This document shows positions 1 to 8,020 of a DNA stretch of 64,000 nucleotides, piece by piece (the first letter of the stretch is position 1; every line of letters starts with the position of its first letter). The notes beneath the pieces were generated by a model. The model saw nothing but the letters and a program-made list of their open reading frames with translations. It was not told the origin of the DNA and searched no databases. The translations under genes were made by a program, and so were the position numbers. Origin of the DNA: Peptostreptococcaceae bacterium (GTDB lineage Bacteria; Bacillota; Clostridia; Peptostreptococcales; Peptostreptococcaceae); assembly GCA_902363255.1 (NCBI GenBank), contig CABIZO010000003.1, positions 434,001 to 498,000 on the forward strand, read 5' to 3'.

Positions 1-287
1 TTCTCACCAGTTAGGTTTTCAAGTGTTTCGTTTATTTTTAAAACACTATCTGTGTATACTTTAGGGAATATTTGTAATTTAGTTTCTTCATCTTCTATAA
101 CTGAGCTGTCTTGAGCATCTGTTAAGTAAAGACCTATTACTTTCCCCTTTGCACTAATAACATATATATTAGCTTCTAATACTTCCCCTAACGTTTCAGC
201 TAATAAATCAAATGATACACTACTCCCTCCGCTTGTTTGAAGAGTTTTATTGATTTTTCTTGTCTTTTGTAATACTTCACTTGCCAT
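1..287 (-). CDS. codY: CodY, N-terminal part (cut by window edge)
   Basis: About 95 N-terminal residues of the GTP- and branched-chain-amino-acid-sensing repressor CodY are visible; the rest lies beyond base 1. The protein begins MASEVLQKTRKINKTLQ and continues into the GAF ligand-binding domain (FDLLAETLGEVLEANIYVI), which is typical of the family. The ATG at 285-287 follows a strong ribosome binding site, AAGGAGATGATTAA. It lies 157 bases downstream of topA on the same strand, an arrangement common in Firmicutes. CodY represses nutrient-scavenging, toxin and sporulation genes while nutrients are plentiful. Identity is secure although the C-terminal DNA-binding domain is not in the window. 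Confidence 0.93.
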   Translation of the reverse strand, partial: MASEVLQKTRKINKTLQTSGGSSVSFDLLAETLGEVLEANIYVISAKGKVIGLYLTDAQDSSVIEDEETKLQIFPKVYTDSVLKINETLENLTGE

Positions 288-444
288 TTAATCATCTCCT
301 TAACAAAGTTTAAGGTTTCAAGAATTTAATATTCTCTAGTTTCCTAGTTATATACTTATTTTACCTATTTCATTCTAACATAAAAACATATACTTAACAA
401 TAAATTGTTTGTATTTTTCCCAATATTCTGTCATTTTTATTATA

Positions 445-2520
445 TTATTCTAATATTCTACCTTCAGTCTTACATTCTTTATTTGAACATACTTCTTTCG
501 TCTCATTTTTTGTATGCTTTTCTACCATATAAGAACCACACTCTTTACAAATTTCGCCTGTAGGTTTGTACCAACTTATAAAATCACATTCTGGATAGTT
601 TGAACATCCATAAAAAGCCTTACCTTTTTTAGATTTTCTAAGAATAATCTCTCCTTCTTTACACTTTGGACATTTTACCCCTACTTTATTAACCAGCGGT
701 TTTGTATTTTTACAGTCTGGATAGTTTTTACATGCCATGAATTTTCCAAATCTGCCGTATTTAATAACCATGTTTGATCCACATAATTCACAGATTTCAT
801 CAGTTTCTTCATCCATGTTAATTTTTTCGATTTTTTCTTTAGCTTCTGCAATAGCTTCTTTTAAAGGTTCATATACTTCTGAAACAACACTCTTCCATTG
901 TATATTTCCTTCTTCTATTTCATCTAATTTATTTTCCATTTGAGCCGTAAAATCAACATCAATAAATTTCTGGAAGTTTATATTTAAAATATCAGTTACT
1001 ATCATACCAAGCTCTGTTGGATGTAAACTAGTACCTTGTTTTTCAACATAACCTCTATTTAGTATAGTTGCTATTGTTGGGGCATAAGTACTAGGTCTTC
1101 CTATTCCAAGTTCTTCTAAAGTTTTAACTAAACTAGCCTCAGTAAATCTTGCTGGTGGCTGAGTAAAGTGTTGAGCTGGTATAAATTGATTTACTTCTAA
1201 CTCATCATTTTCTTTTATTGGAGGTAGAATTTTATCTTCTCTCTCTGTAAAATTATAAACTTTAGTATATCCATCAAATTTCATTACTGAACCTGTAGCT
1301 CTAAATAAGGCATCACCTATTTTACAATCTATATTTAAAACATCAAATACAGAGTCTTCCATTTGACTAGCTACAAATCTTCTCCAAATTAAGTTATAAA
1401 GCTTAAATTGATCTTTGCTCAATGAACTTTTTACACTTTCTGGTGTTCTAAGCACTGAAGTTGGTCTAATAGCTTCATGGGCATCTTGTACTTTTTTCTT
1501 TTCTTTACTTTCTTTTTTGTCAGTATTTACTTTATAGTAATTTTCACCTAATTCTTCTAAAATGTATGATTTTGCTTTTTCCTTAGCTTCTTCAGATATT
1601 CTCTTTGAATCTGTTCTTATGTAAGAGATAAGACCTACTGTTCCTTCTCCTTCAATATCTACACCTTCATATAGCTCTTGTGCTATTATCATTGTCTTTT
1701 TAGTAGTAAAAGATAATTTATTAGCTGCGTCCTGTTGAAGCATACTAGTTGTAAATGGTTTTGGAGCAGATTTTCTTCTTGTTTTTGATTCAATTTTTTC
1801 TACTATTAGTTTTTCATTTTTTATATTGTCTAAGACTTTATTAACTTCTTCTTCATTATTTAAATCTATTTTTTCGTTATTAAATGATACAAATTTAAAT
1901 AATACTATTTCTTTGTCTTCAGTCTTTCCTTCAATTTCTAAACTCCAGTATTCTTTAGGCACAAACTCATTAATTTCTTTTTCTTTTTCGCATATTATTT
2001 TTGTTGTTACTGATTGTACCCTACCTGCACTAAGTCCCTTTCTTACTTTTATCCAAAGTATAGGACTTATTTGATATCCTAAAAGTCTATCTAGCACTCT
2101 TCTTGCTTGCTGAGCATCTACAAGCTTTAAGTCTATATTCCTAGGACTTTTTATAGCTTTCTTTATAGCGTCTTTTGTTATCTCGTTAAACTCTATTCTA
2201 CATTCATCTTTTTCATCGATACCAAGTATGTATGCTAAGTGCCAAGAAATTGCTTCACCCTCTCTATCGGGGTCAGTTGCCAGATATACTTTCTTAGATT
2301 TTTTAGCTTCTTTTTTTAATTCTTTTATTAAATCACCTTTACCTCTGATATTAATATATCTAGGTTCAAAATTGTTCTCTATATCAACACCTAAAGTACT
2401 TTTAGGTAAATCTCTAACATGACCAACTGAAGCCTTTACAGTATAATGGCTTTTTCCTAAGAATTTTTCTATTGTTTTAGCTTTTGCAGGCGATTCCACA
2501 ATTACCAATGTTTTCGCCAT
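445..2520 (-). CDS. topA: DNA topoisomerase I (type IA)
   Basis: Relaxes negative supercoils through a transient 5'-phosphotyrosine link. The 691-residue protein has an N-terminal Toprim domain (VIVESPAKAKTI near residue 6; DPDREGEA at 83-90), the catalytic tyrosine in SYIRTDS (Tyr300), and three C-terminal zinc ribbons with cysteine pairs (CELCG...CKNYPDC, CPKC...CSNYPEC, CKECG...CSNKEC). Full length for a Firmicutes TopA. The start is preceded by a GGGGGTG ribosome binding site. It follows dprA by 27 bases, so dprA and topA are probably co-transcribed, with codY downstream. Confidence 0.97.
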   Translation of the reverse strand: MAKTLVIVESPAKAKTIEKFLGKSHYTVKASVGHVRDLPKSTLGVDIENNFEPRYINIRGKGDLIKELKKEAKKSKKVYLATDPDREGEAISWHLAYILGIDEKDECRIEFNEITKDAIKKAIKSPRNIDLKLVDAQQARRVLDRLLGYQISPILWIKVRKGLSAGRVQSVTTKIICEKEKEINEFVPKEYWSLEIEGKTEDKEIVLFKFVSFNNEKIDLNNEEEVNKVLDNIKNEKLIVEKIESKTRRKSAPKPFTTSMLQQDAANKLSFTTKKTMIIAQELYEGVDIEGEGTVGLISYIRTDSKRISEEAKEKAKSYILEELGENYYKVNTDKKESKEKKKVQDAHEAIRPTSVLRTPESVKSSLSKDQFKLYNLIWRRFVASQMEDSVFDVLNIDCKIGDALFRATGSVMKFDGYTKVYNFTEREDKILPPIKENDELEVNQFIPAQHFTQPPARFTEASLVKTLEELGIGRPSTYAPTIATILNRGYVEKQGTSLHPTELGMIVTDILNINFQKFIDVDFTAQMENKLDEIEEGNIQWKSVVSEVYEPLKEAIAEAKEKIEKINMDEETDEICELCGSNMVIKYGRFGKFMACKNYPDCKNTKPLVNKVGVKCPKCKEGEIILRKSKKGKAFYGCSNYPECDFISWYKPTGEICKECGSYMVEKHTKNETKEVCSNKECKTEGRILE

Positions 2521-2547
2521 TTTTACACCCCCACCCTTAAATTATTT

Positions 2548-3645
2548 TCAGTTTATACTAAACATTTTATTATTCATTTCAACAAGTAAGTCTTTTAGTA
2601 ATAATTCATTTATTATAGTATTCACATTTTTTATATCAATACCAGTATTATCACAAATTTCATTAATTTGCAACATACCCTGTCTTTTAATAACCTCAAT
2701 TATCTTTAATGCTTCATTACTTAAATCCTTAATATCATATTCTATACTATTTTTACTATTATTAAAACCACTATTATTATATTCATTTAAAACATCATCA
2801 ATATTTTCTATTAATTTTGCACCTTCTTTAATTATTTTATGACAACCTTTGCTTAAATCAGAATTAATATAACCAGGAACTGCAAATATATTCTTTCCTT
2901 GATCTAAACCTAAGTCTGCAGTAATTAAGGCTCCACTTTTTTCTCCTGCTTCTACTACAATAATACCATCACTTACACCGCTAATAATTCTATTTCTACA
3001 GGGAAAATTACCACGAGTTGTAATATGTCCTATATTGTATTCTGATAGAATTAATCCTCCATCTTCTAAAATATCATTAGCTAGTGGTATATTACTTGAT
3101 GGTCTAATATTGTCTAAAGATGTTGCTAGTACAGCTATAGTTTTAGCTTTACCTTTTATACAACCTCTATGACAACAAGAATCTATACCTAATGCAAGGC
3201 CACTTATTATGTTAATATTTCGCTCAGATAATTCATAACTAAGACGCATTGCACAATTCATTCCATAGTTTGTAGGCTTTCTAGTTCCTACCATTGCTAT
3301 ATTTAAATTATTATTTATTATGGACAAATCTCCTTTATAAAATAATAATAAAGGAGGACTATAAATATTTCTAAGTTTTTCTGGATATTCTTTATCTTCT
3401 ATACAAATATACTGAATAGAGTTTTTATATAATTTTTCCTTAATATCATCTAAATTGAAACGACTAATATATTTTACTAGATTTTCCTTAATATTTAAAC
3501 TTATATTTTTTAAATTATATATATCTTTTTCACTAAGATTCATTATTTCCTCTATACTGCCTACTTCTTCTATTATTTTACCAAGAGTTATAGCACTTAT
3601 TCCCTTTATTGATTCTATACATAAATAAATATCTCTCTTATCCAT
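2548..3645 (-). CDS. dprA: DNA-processing protein DprA/Smf
   Basis: Loads RecA on incoming single-stranded DNA during natural transformation. Of 365 residues, the N-terminal third is a helix-hairpin-helix-like region (GISAITLGKIIEEVGSIEEI), the middle is the Rossmann-like DprA fold (MVGTRKPTNYG, GLALGIDSCCH, SEYNIG, RNRIISG, VEAGEKSGALITA), and the C-terminus is a winged-helix domain. The start overlaps the end of the upstream comM-like gene by 8 bases, implying translational coupling. The smf/dprA-topA pairing is common in Firmicutes, so presence of the gene alone does not prove competence. Confidence 0.95.
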   Translation of the reverse strand: MDKRDIYLCIESIKGISAITLGKIIEEVGSIEEIMNLSEKDIYNLKNISLNIKENLVKYISRFNLDDIKEKLYKNSIQYICIEDKEYPEKLRNIYSPPLLLFYKGDLSIINNNLNIAMVGTRKPTNYGMNCAMRLSYELSERNINIISGLALGIDSCCHRGCIKGKAKTIAVLATSLDNIRPSSNIPLANDILEDGGLILSEYNIGHITTRGNFPCRNRIISGVSDGIIVVEAGEKSGALITADLGLDQGKNIFAVPGYINSDLSKGCHKIIKEGAKLIENIDDVLNEYNNSGFNNSKNSIEYDIKDLSNEALKIIEVIKRQGMLQINEICDNTGIDIKNVNTIINELLLKDLLVEMNNKMFSIN

Positions 3646-5188
3646 AATTTATCTCCAATCTAGACCTAAAATAAGTATAATAAGCTTTTCTAAAAGAGTA
3701 TGATTCCAGTATATGATTTTTATTTATATTTGCTTCACCTTCCAAGTCTGCTATAGTTCTTGCAACTTTAATTAATTTTGTATAGCTTCTATTACTTAGT
3801 TCATGCTTATTATAAATATCATCTAATATTTTTTTCGTATCTTTATCTAATTCACAATACTTGTCTATCATAGCTGTAGTCATTTCATTATTATTATTTA
3901 TTTGTTCATTCTTGAATCTTACTCTTTGTATTTCTCTAGCTTTTTCCACTCTTTTTCTTATTTCCTCTGAAGTTTCTTCTTCTGATTTTTCATTAAGTTT
4001 TTCAAAAGGTATTTGAGTCATTTCCACAAATATATCAAATCTATCTAAAAGTGGTCCCGATAATTTGTTTCTATATCTAATAATTTCATTAGTTTGGCAG
4101 TGACATTCTGTTTTTGATAAATACATTCCACATGGACATGGGTTCATGGCAGCAATAACCAACATGTTACAAGGATATTTTACATTTTGTCTTACTCTGG
4201 CTACATTCACATATTTATCTTCAATAGGTTGTCTTAAACTTTCTAGTATTCTTCTATCAAATTCCGCTATTTCATCTAAAAATAACACACCCTTATGAGA
4301 TAAGGTGATTTCTCCTGGTTTTGAATTGAAACCTCCTCCTACTAAGGATTGCATAGTTGTACTATGATGAGGAGATCTGAAAGGTCGCTCTTTGATTATT
4401 CCATCTTCTTCGTTAATTAATCCTGCAATACTATATATTTTGCTTATTTCGATCATTTCTTCTCTATCTAGCTTAGGTAATATAGTTCTAATACGTTTTG
4501 CAATCATGGTTTTACCTGATCCCGGTGACCCCACCATAATAAGATTATGATTTCCTGCTGCAGATATTTCAGCTGCTCTTTTTGCAAAATAATTTCCCTT
4601 CACATCTTTAAAATCTTCATTATAATTACATACATAATCATTAACTTCTAAATCTTTATAATTCCAATTAATATTTTCTTTTCCATTAATATAATCAATA
4701 CATTCTTGTAAGGTTTTTATAGGTATAATTTCTATTCCATCAATAAAATTACTTTCTTTGTAATTATCATAGGGTATAAATATACGTTTAAATTTTTCAT
4801 TTTTAGCTCCAATTACTAAAGATAAAATCCCTTTTACTTTTCTAAGATGTCCATCTAATGATAATTCTCCAACAAATACACATTCATCTAAATAGGAATC
4901 ATCTCTATTTAAATATTTCCTCAGTATACCTATAGAAATAGGTAAGTCTAAAAATGAACCTTCTTTTTTTATATCTGCTGGTGATAAATTTACTACTATT
5001 CTCGAATTTGGAAAATCATAACCACTATTGATTATTGCTGATTTTACTCTCTCCCTTGCTTCTCTTACTTCCGTACCTGGAAGTCCAACCACATTAAAAG
5101 CTGGAATTCCTCTAGTTATATCCGTCTCAACCTTTACTAAAAAACTGTCTATTCCTATTAAATTATTAGAATTAATTATACTTAACAT
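3638..5188 (-). CDS. ComM/YifB-family Mg-chelatase-like AAA+ ATPase
   Basis: A 516-residue member of the YifB/ComM family; in Gram-negative bacteria ComM is a hexameric helicase that promotes branch migration in transformation. The N-terminal ~170 residues form a Lon-S5-like fold (GLPGTEVREARERVKSA). The AAA+ core has Walker A GSPGSGKT at 220-227, the RPFRSPHHS motif, Walker B LFLDEIAEF, and the four-cysteine cluster around NPCPCG...CHC. A C-terminal Mg-chelatase domain follows. It sits between yraN (11 bases upstream) and dprA (8-base overlap), a conserved DNA-uptake/processing neighbourhood. The exact role in clostridia is not established. Confidence 0.92.
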   Translation of the reverse strand: MLSIINSNNLIGIDSFLVKVETDITRGIPAFNVVGLPGTEVREARERVKSAIINSGYDFPNSRIVVNLSPADIKKEGSFLDLPISIGILRKYLNRDDSYLDECVFVGELSLDGHLRKVKGILSLVIGAKNEKFKRIFIPYDNYKESNFIDGIEIIPIKTLQECIDYINGKENINWNYKDLEVNDYVCNYNEDFKDVKGNYFAKRAAEISAAGNHNLIMVGSPGSGKTMIAKRIRTILPKLDREEMIEISKIYSIAGLINEEDGIIKERPFRSPHHSTTMQSLVGGGFNSKPGEITLSHKGVLFLDEIAEFDRRILESLRQPIEDKYVNVARVRQNVKYPCNMLVIAAMNPCPCGMYLSKTECHCQTNEIIRYRNKLSGPLLDRFDIFVEMTQIPFEKLNEKSEEETSEEIRKRVEKAREIQRVRFKNEQINNNNEMTTAMIDKYCELDKDTKKILDDIYNKHELSNRSYTKLIKVARTIADLEGEANINKNHILESYSFRKAYYTYFRSRLEINYG

Positions 5189-5199
5189 ATTTACCCTTT

Positions 5200-5544
5200 C
5201 TAAAAAGCATTTACAATATGATTTATCTTCTTTTCTTTTAAATAAATTTCAATTACATCAAATCTGATGGATAAGTTTTCTAGAGAATTGTCCAAAATAT
5301 AATACTTTGCAACATTAATTATTTTTCTTCTTTTTTTATTGTTTACTGACTCTGATGGATACCCATAATTTATATTGCTTCTACTTTTTACTTCAACAAA
5401 CACTAATTCACCATTTAGTTTTGCAATTAAATCCACTTCTCCAGTTTTGGTCCTATAATTTCTTTCCATTACTTTTCCACCTTTGGAAATAATGTATTTT
5501 GATGCAATTTCCTCTCCTAATTTTCCTTTTTCAATATTATTCAT
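5200..5544 (-). CDS. YraN/UPF0102 family endonuclease-like protein
   Basis: A 114-residue protein of the UPF0102 family, which has a Holliday-junction-resolvase-like restriction-endonuclease fold. The signature GEVDLIAK...LVFVEVKSRS (residues about 36-56) supplies the Asp and Glu-x-Lys metal-binding core. It starts MNNIEKGKLGEEIASKYI, the usual N-terminal helix containing the conserved glutamates. It is the first gene of the minus-strand cluster yraN-comM-dprA-topA and is divergent from the CapA gene. No biochemical function is firmly established for the family. Confidence 0.9.
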   Translation of the reverse strand: MNNIEKGKLGEEIASKYIISKGGKVMERNYRTKTGEVDLIAKLNGELVFVEVKSRSNINYGYPSESVNNKKRRKIINVAKYYILDNSLENLSIRFDVIEIYLKEKKINHIVNAF

Positions 5545-5691
5545 ATTTTCACCTTATTATTTTTATTATGTGATTATAGTCAAAGTAATTCTCATATATA
5601 CAAATATTTTCATAATTGCCAAATTTTAATAATGTATATATGATTATTTATAGGGGATTATAGAAATTAATTTAAACAAGGGGGATAATTT

Positions 5692-6960
5692 ATGTCTAAA
5701 AAAAGATCAAGAAGGGGAAGAAATAATCATAAATTATTACTTTTTATTATGGTTATCATATGTCTTATTGGTGGCTTTTACATATATAAAAGCGCAAATA
5801 ATGTAACAACTGAAAGTAAAGGTGATAATAATACTATTCCAGTATTTAATGAAGAGGTTAAAACTTACGAAGCTTCCATTTTAGCAGCAGGAGATGTTAT
5901 GGTCCATTCTCCTCAACTAGAAGCTCAGTATGATTCTTCAACAAAAACTTATAATTTTGACAATAATTTTAAATATGTAAAAAAATATATTGAAGAAGCA
6001 GATTATAGCTTAGCCAATTTAGAGACAACTTTAGCTGGTAATGATGTATATCAGTATAGCTCTTATCCTATGTTCAACTCGCCTGATGAATTAGTTGATG
6101 CATTGAAAGATGCTGGTTTTGACTTATTATCAACAATCAACAATCATAGTTTTGATAAAAGCGATTTAGGTGTTAATAGAACATTGTCAACGCTAAAGGA
6201 TAAAGGTTTTGATACAGTTGGTACAAGAGAAAATACATCTGATGATGAATACATAATAAAAGATATAAACAATATTAAAGCTGGTATCACTTCTTACTCT
6301 TATGGAGAAATAAAAGACTACAATAAATACTTAAATGGTATTAAAGTTTCTGAAGATTGTGAAGATAAAATGAATATTTTTGATTCTTCAGATGTAAATA
6401 AAGCATTTGAGACTATCTCTTCTACTACAGACAAGATGAAAGATTCTGATATACAAGTTGTTATTCTACATTGGGGTATAGAATACGCAAGAAGTGAAAC
6501 AGACTTCCAAAAACAATTGGCTCAAAAGCTTTGTGATGATGGGATTGATATTATAATAGGTTCTCATCCTCATGTGGTTGAACCTGTAGAAACAATAACT
6601 TCTACAGACGGTGAAAATGAAACTCTTGTAATCTACTCTTTAGGTAACTATATATCTAATCAAAGAAGAGAAAGTGTAGGAGCATATAGCGAAGATGGGC
6701 TTATGGTTAATATTGATATAAGCAAAAAAAGCAATGAGAAAGAAGCTAAAGTTGAAAAAGTCACTTGTATACCTACTTGGGTAAATAAATATTACAATGG
6801 CCATAAATATGTTTATGAAATTATTCCTATAGAGGATGAAGATGATTTGAATTCTATGGCTTCTTTAAGTGAATCTAATGTAAAACAATCCTATAATAAT
6901 ACAGCGTCTTTAATTGATACTTCTAATATAATTACTGTAGTAGATAGCCCTTTTGAATAA
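5692..6960 (+). CDS. CapA-family metallophosphatase-like membrane protein
   Basis: A 422-residue CapA/PgsA-like protein. The N-terminus is basic (KKRSRRGRNNH) followed by a single membrane anchor (residues ~15-31), so the catalytic domain should be extracytoplasmic. The metallophosphatase-like motifs are in order: AAGDVMVHS, NLETTLAG, NNHSFD, LHWGIEYA, GSHPHVVEP and SLGNYISNQ. CapA proteins take part in poly-gamma-glutamate or other surface polymer synthesis, but no pgsB/pgsC partner lies nearby, so the substrate is unknown. The ribosome binding site is AAGGGGGATAATTT. A truncated paralogue follows 192 bases downstream. A weak hairpin with a T-rich tail lies at about 6969-6997. Confidence 0.88.
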   Translation: MSKKRSRRGRNNHKLLLFIMVIICLIGGFYIYKSANNVTTESKGDNNTIPVFNEEVKTYEASILAAGDVMVHSPQLEAQYDSSTKTYNFDNNFKYVKKYIEEADYSLANLETTLAGNDVYQYSSYPMFNSPDELVDALKDAGFDLLSTINNHSFDKSDLGVNRTLSTLKDKGFDTVGTRENTSDDEYIIKDINNIKAGITSYSYGEIKDYNKYLNGIKVSEDCEDKMNIFDSSDVNKAFETISSTTDKMKDSDIQVVILHWGIEYARSETDFQKQLAQKLCDDGIDIIIGSHPHVVEPVETITSTDGENETLVIYSLGNYISNQRRESVGAYSEDGLMVNIDISKKSNEKEAKVEKVTCIPTWVNKYYNGHKYVYEIIPIEDEDDLNSMASLSESNVKQSYNNTASLIDTSNIITVVDSPFE

Positions 6961-7152
6961 ATAAAATAAAAAAAGAAACTACTAATAGCTTCTCTCTTTA
7001 TTTTATATATTATTGTATTTGGTTTTAATTTAGTAATTTCCAAAAAGCCTCTTAAATATACAAAATAAAACTTTTAATTGAAAATATAACAATTAATGGA
7101 TAACATAAAGTTATATGACTAATTTGTATTTTTTAATAAAGGAGGGCAAAAA

Positions 7153-7887
7153 ATGTATAGTTCTAATAATCCTAGTACTAAGAGATTTCTTATTTGCTTT
7201 AGTCTAAGTATATTAATTATAGGGATATTCTCATTCAGTTCTATAAGTAAATCATCTATGTTAGCCAAAAACAACCCTGAAGAAGCGTCTGTGTTCACAC
7301 CTAAGGAAGAAGAGGTTCATAAGGCTTCTTTATTAGCTGTGGGAGATACTATGGTATATAATGCTCAGCTAACTGCACAATACGATGTATCTACTACAAA
7401 ATATAACTTTAATAATAACTTTCAATATGTAAAAAAATATATTGAAGAAGCTGATTATTCTATGGTAAATTTAGAAACAACATTGACAGGTAATAATGTT
7501 TATAGATATAGCTCTTATCCAAAATTTAATTCGCCAGATGAGATGGCCGATGTATTAAAACATGCTGGTTTTGATTTAGTATCTATAGCAAACAATAATG
7601 CTTATGCTACCTTAAAAGATAAAGATCTTGATATAGACATTAGCAAAAGTAGTACGGATGAAAAGGCTAGAGTTGAAAAAGTCACTTGTATACCTACTTG
7701 GCTAAATAAATATTACAATAGTGAAACTGCTAAGTATGTTTATGAAATAATATCACTTGCTAATAAGTCAGACCTTACTAAGATAAATAATTTATCTCAA
7801 ATTAAAATTGAAAAGTCTTATAAAAATACTGCTTCACAAGTAGAAACATCAGATTTAATAAATATAGTAAAAAATCCATTTGATTAA
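7153..7887 (+). CDS. Internally deleted CapA paralogue
   Basis: A 244-residue paralogue of the preceding CapA protein. The two align well at the N-terminus (membrane anchor, GDTMVY, a shared 10-residue stretch YVKKYIEEAD, NLETTLTG) and at the C-terminus (VEKVTCIPTW, NKYYN, YVYEI). Two in-frame deletions are inferred: about 13 residues after NNN, and about 130 residues removing the HWG, GSHPH and SLGNY motifs. The histidines of GDVMVH and NNH have become Tyr and Asn. The reading frame, anchor and ribosome binding site (AAAGGAGGGCAAAAA) are intact. It cannot be a working CapA enzyme; it is either a decaying copy or a small membrane-anchored accessory protein. Confidence 0.75.
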   Translation: MYSSNNPSTKRFLICFSLSILIIGIFSFSSISKSSMLAKNNPEEASVFTPKEEEVHKASLLAVGDTMVYNAQLTAQYDVSTTKYNFNNNFQYVKKYIEEADYSMVNLETTLTGNNVYRYSSYPKFNSPDEMADVLKHAGFDLVSIANNNAYATLKDKDLDIDISKSSTDEKARVEKVTCIPTWLNKYYNSETAKYVYEIISLANKSDLTKINNLSQIKIEKSYKNTASQVETSDLINIVKNPFD

Positions 7888-7954
7888 ACTATAATAAACA
7901 ATATTGCTTATAAGTTGTCAACGTATATCAACAGAGCATAAATTTCTTGTAATT

Positions 7955-8003
7955 AAAAGGCTCTTTCACCTTACTATAATAGTGGTGTGAAAGAGCCTTC
8001 TTT
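7955..8003. terminator. Bidirectional terminator between capA-like gene and ABC permease
   Basis: An inverted repeat AAGGCTCTTTCACC / GGTGTGAAAGAGCCTT (two-base bulge) is flanked by A-rich sequence on one side and CTTTTATTTT on the other. It separates convergent genes and can serve both strands. Confidence 0.85.
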
Positions 8004-8020
8004 TATTTTACTTAAATAAT

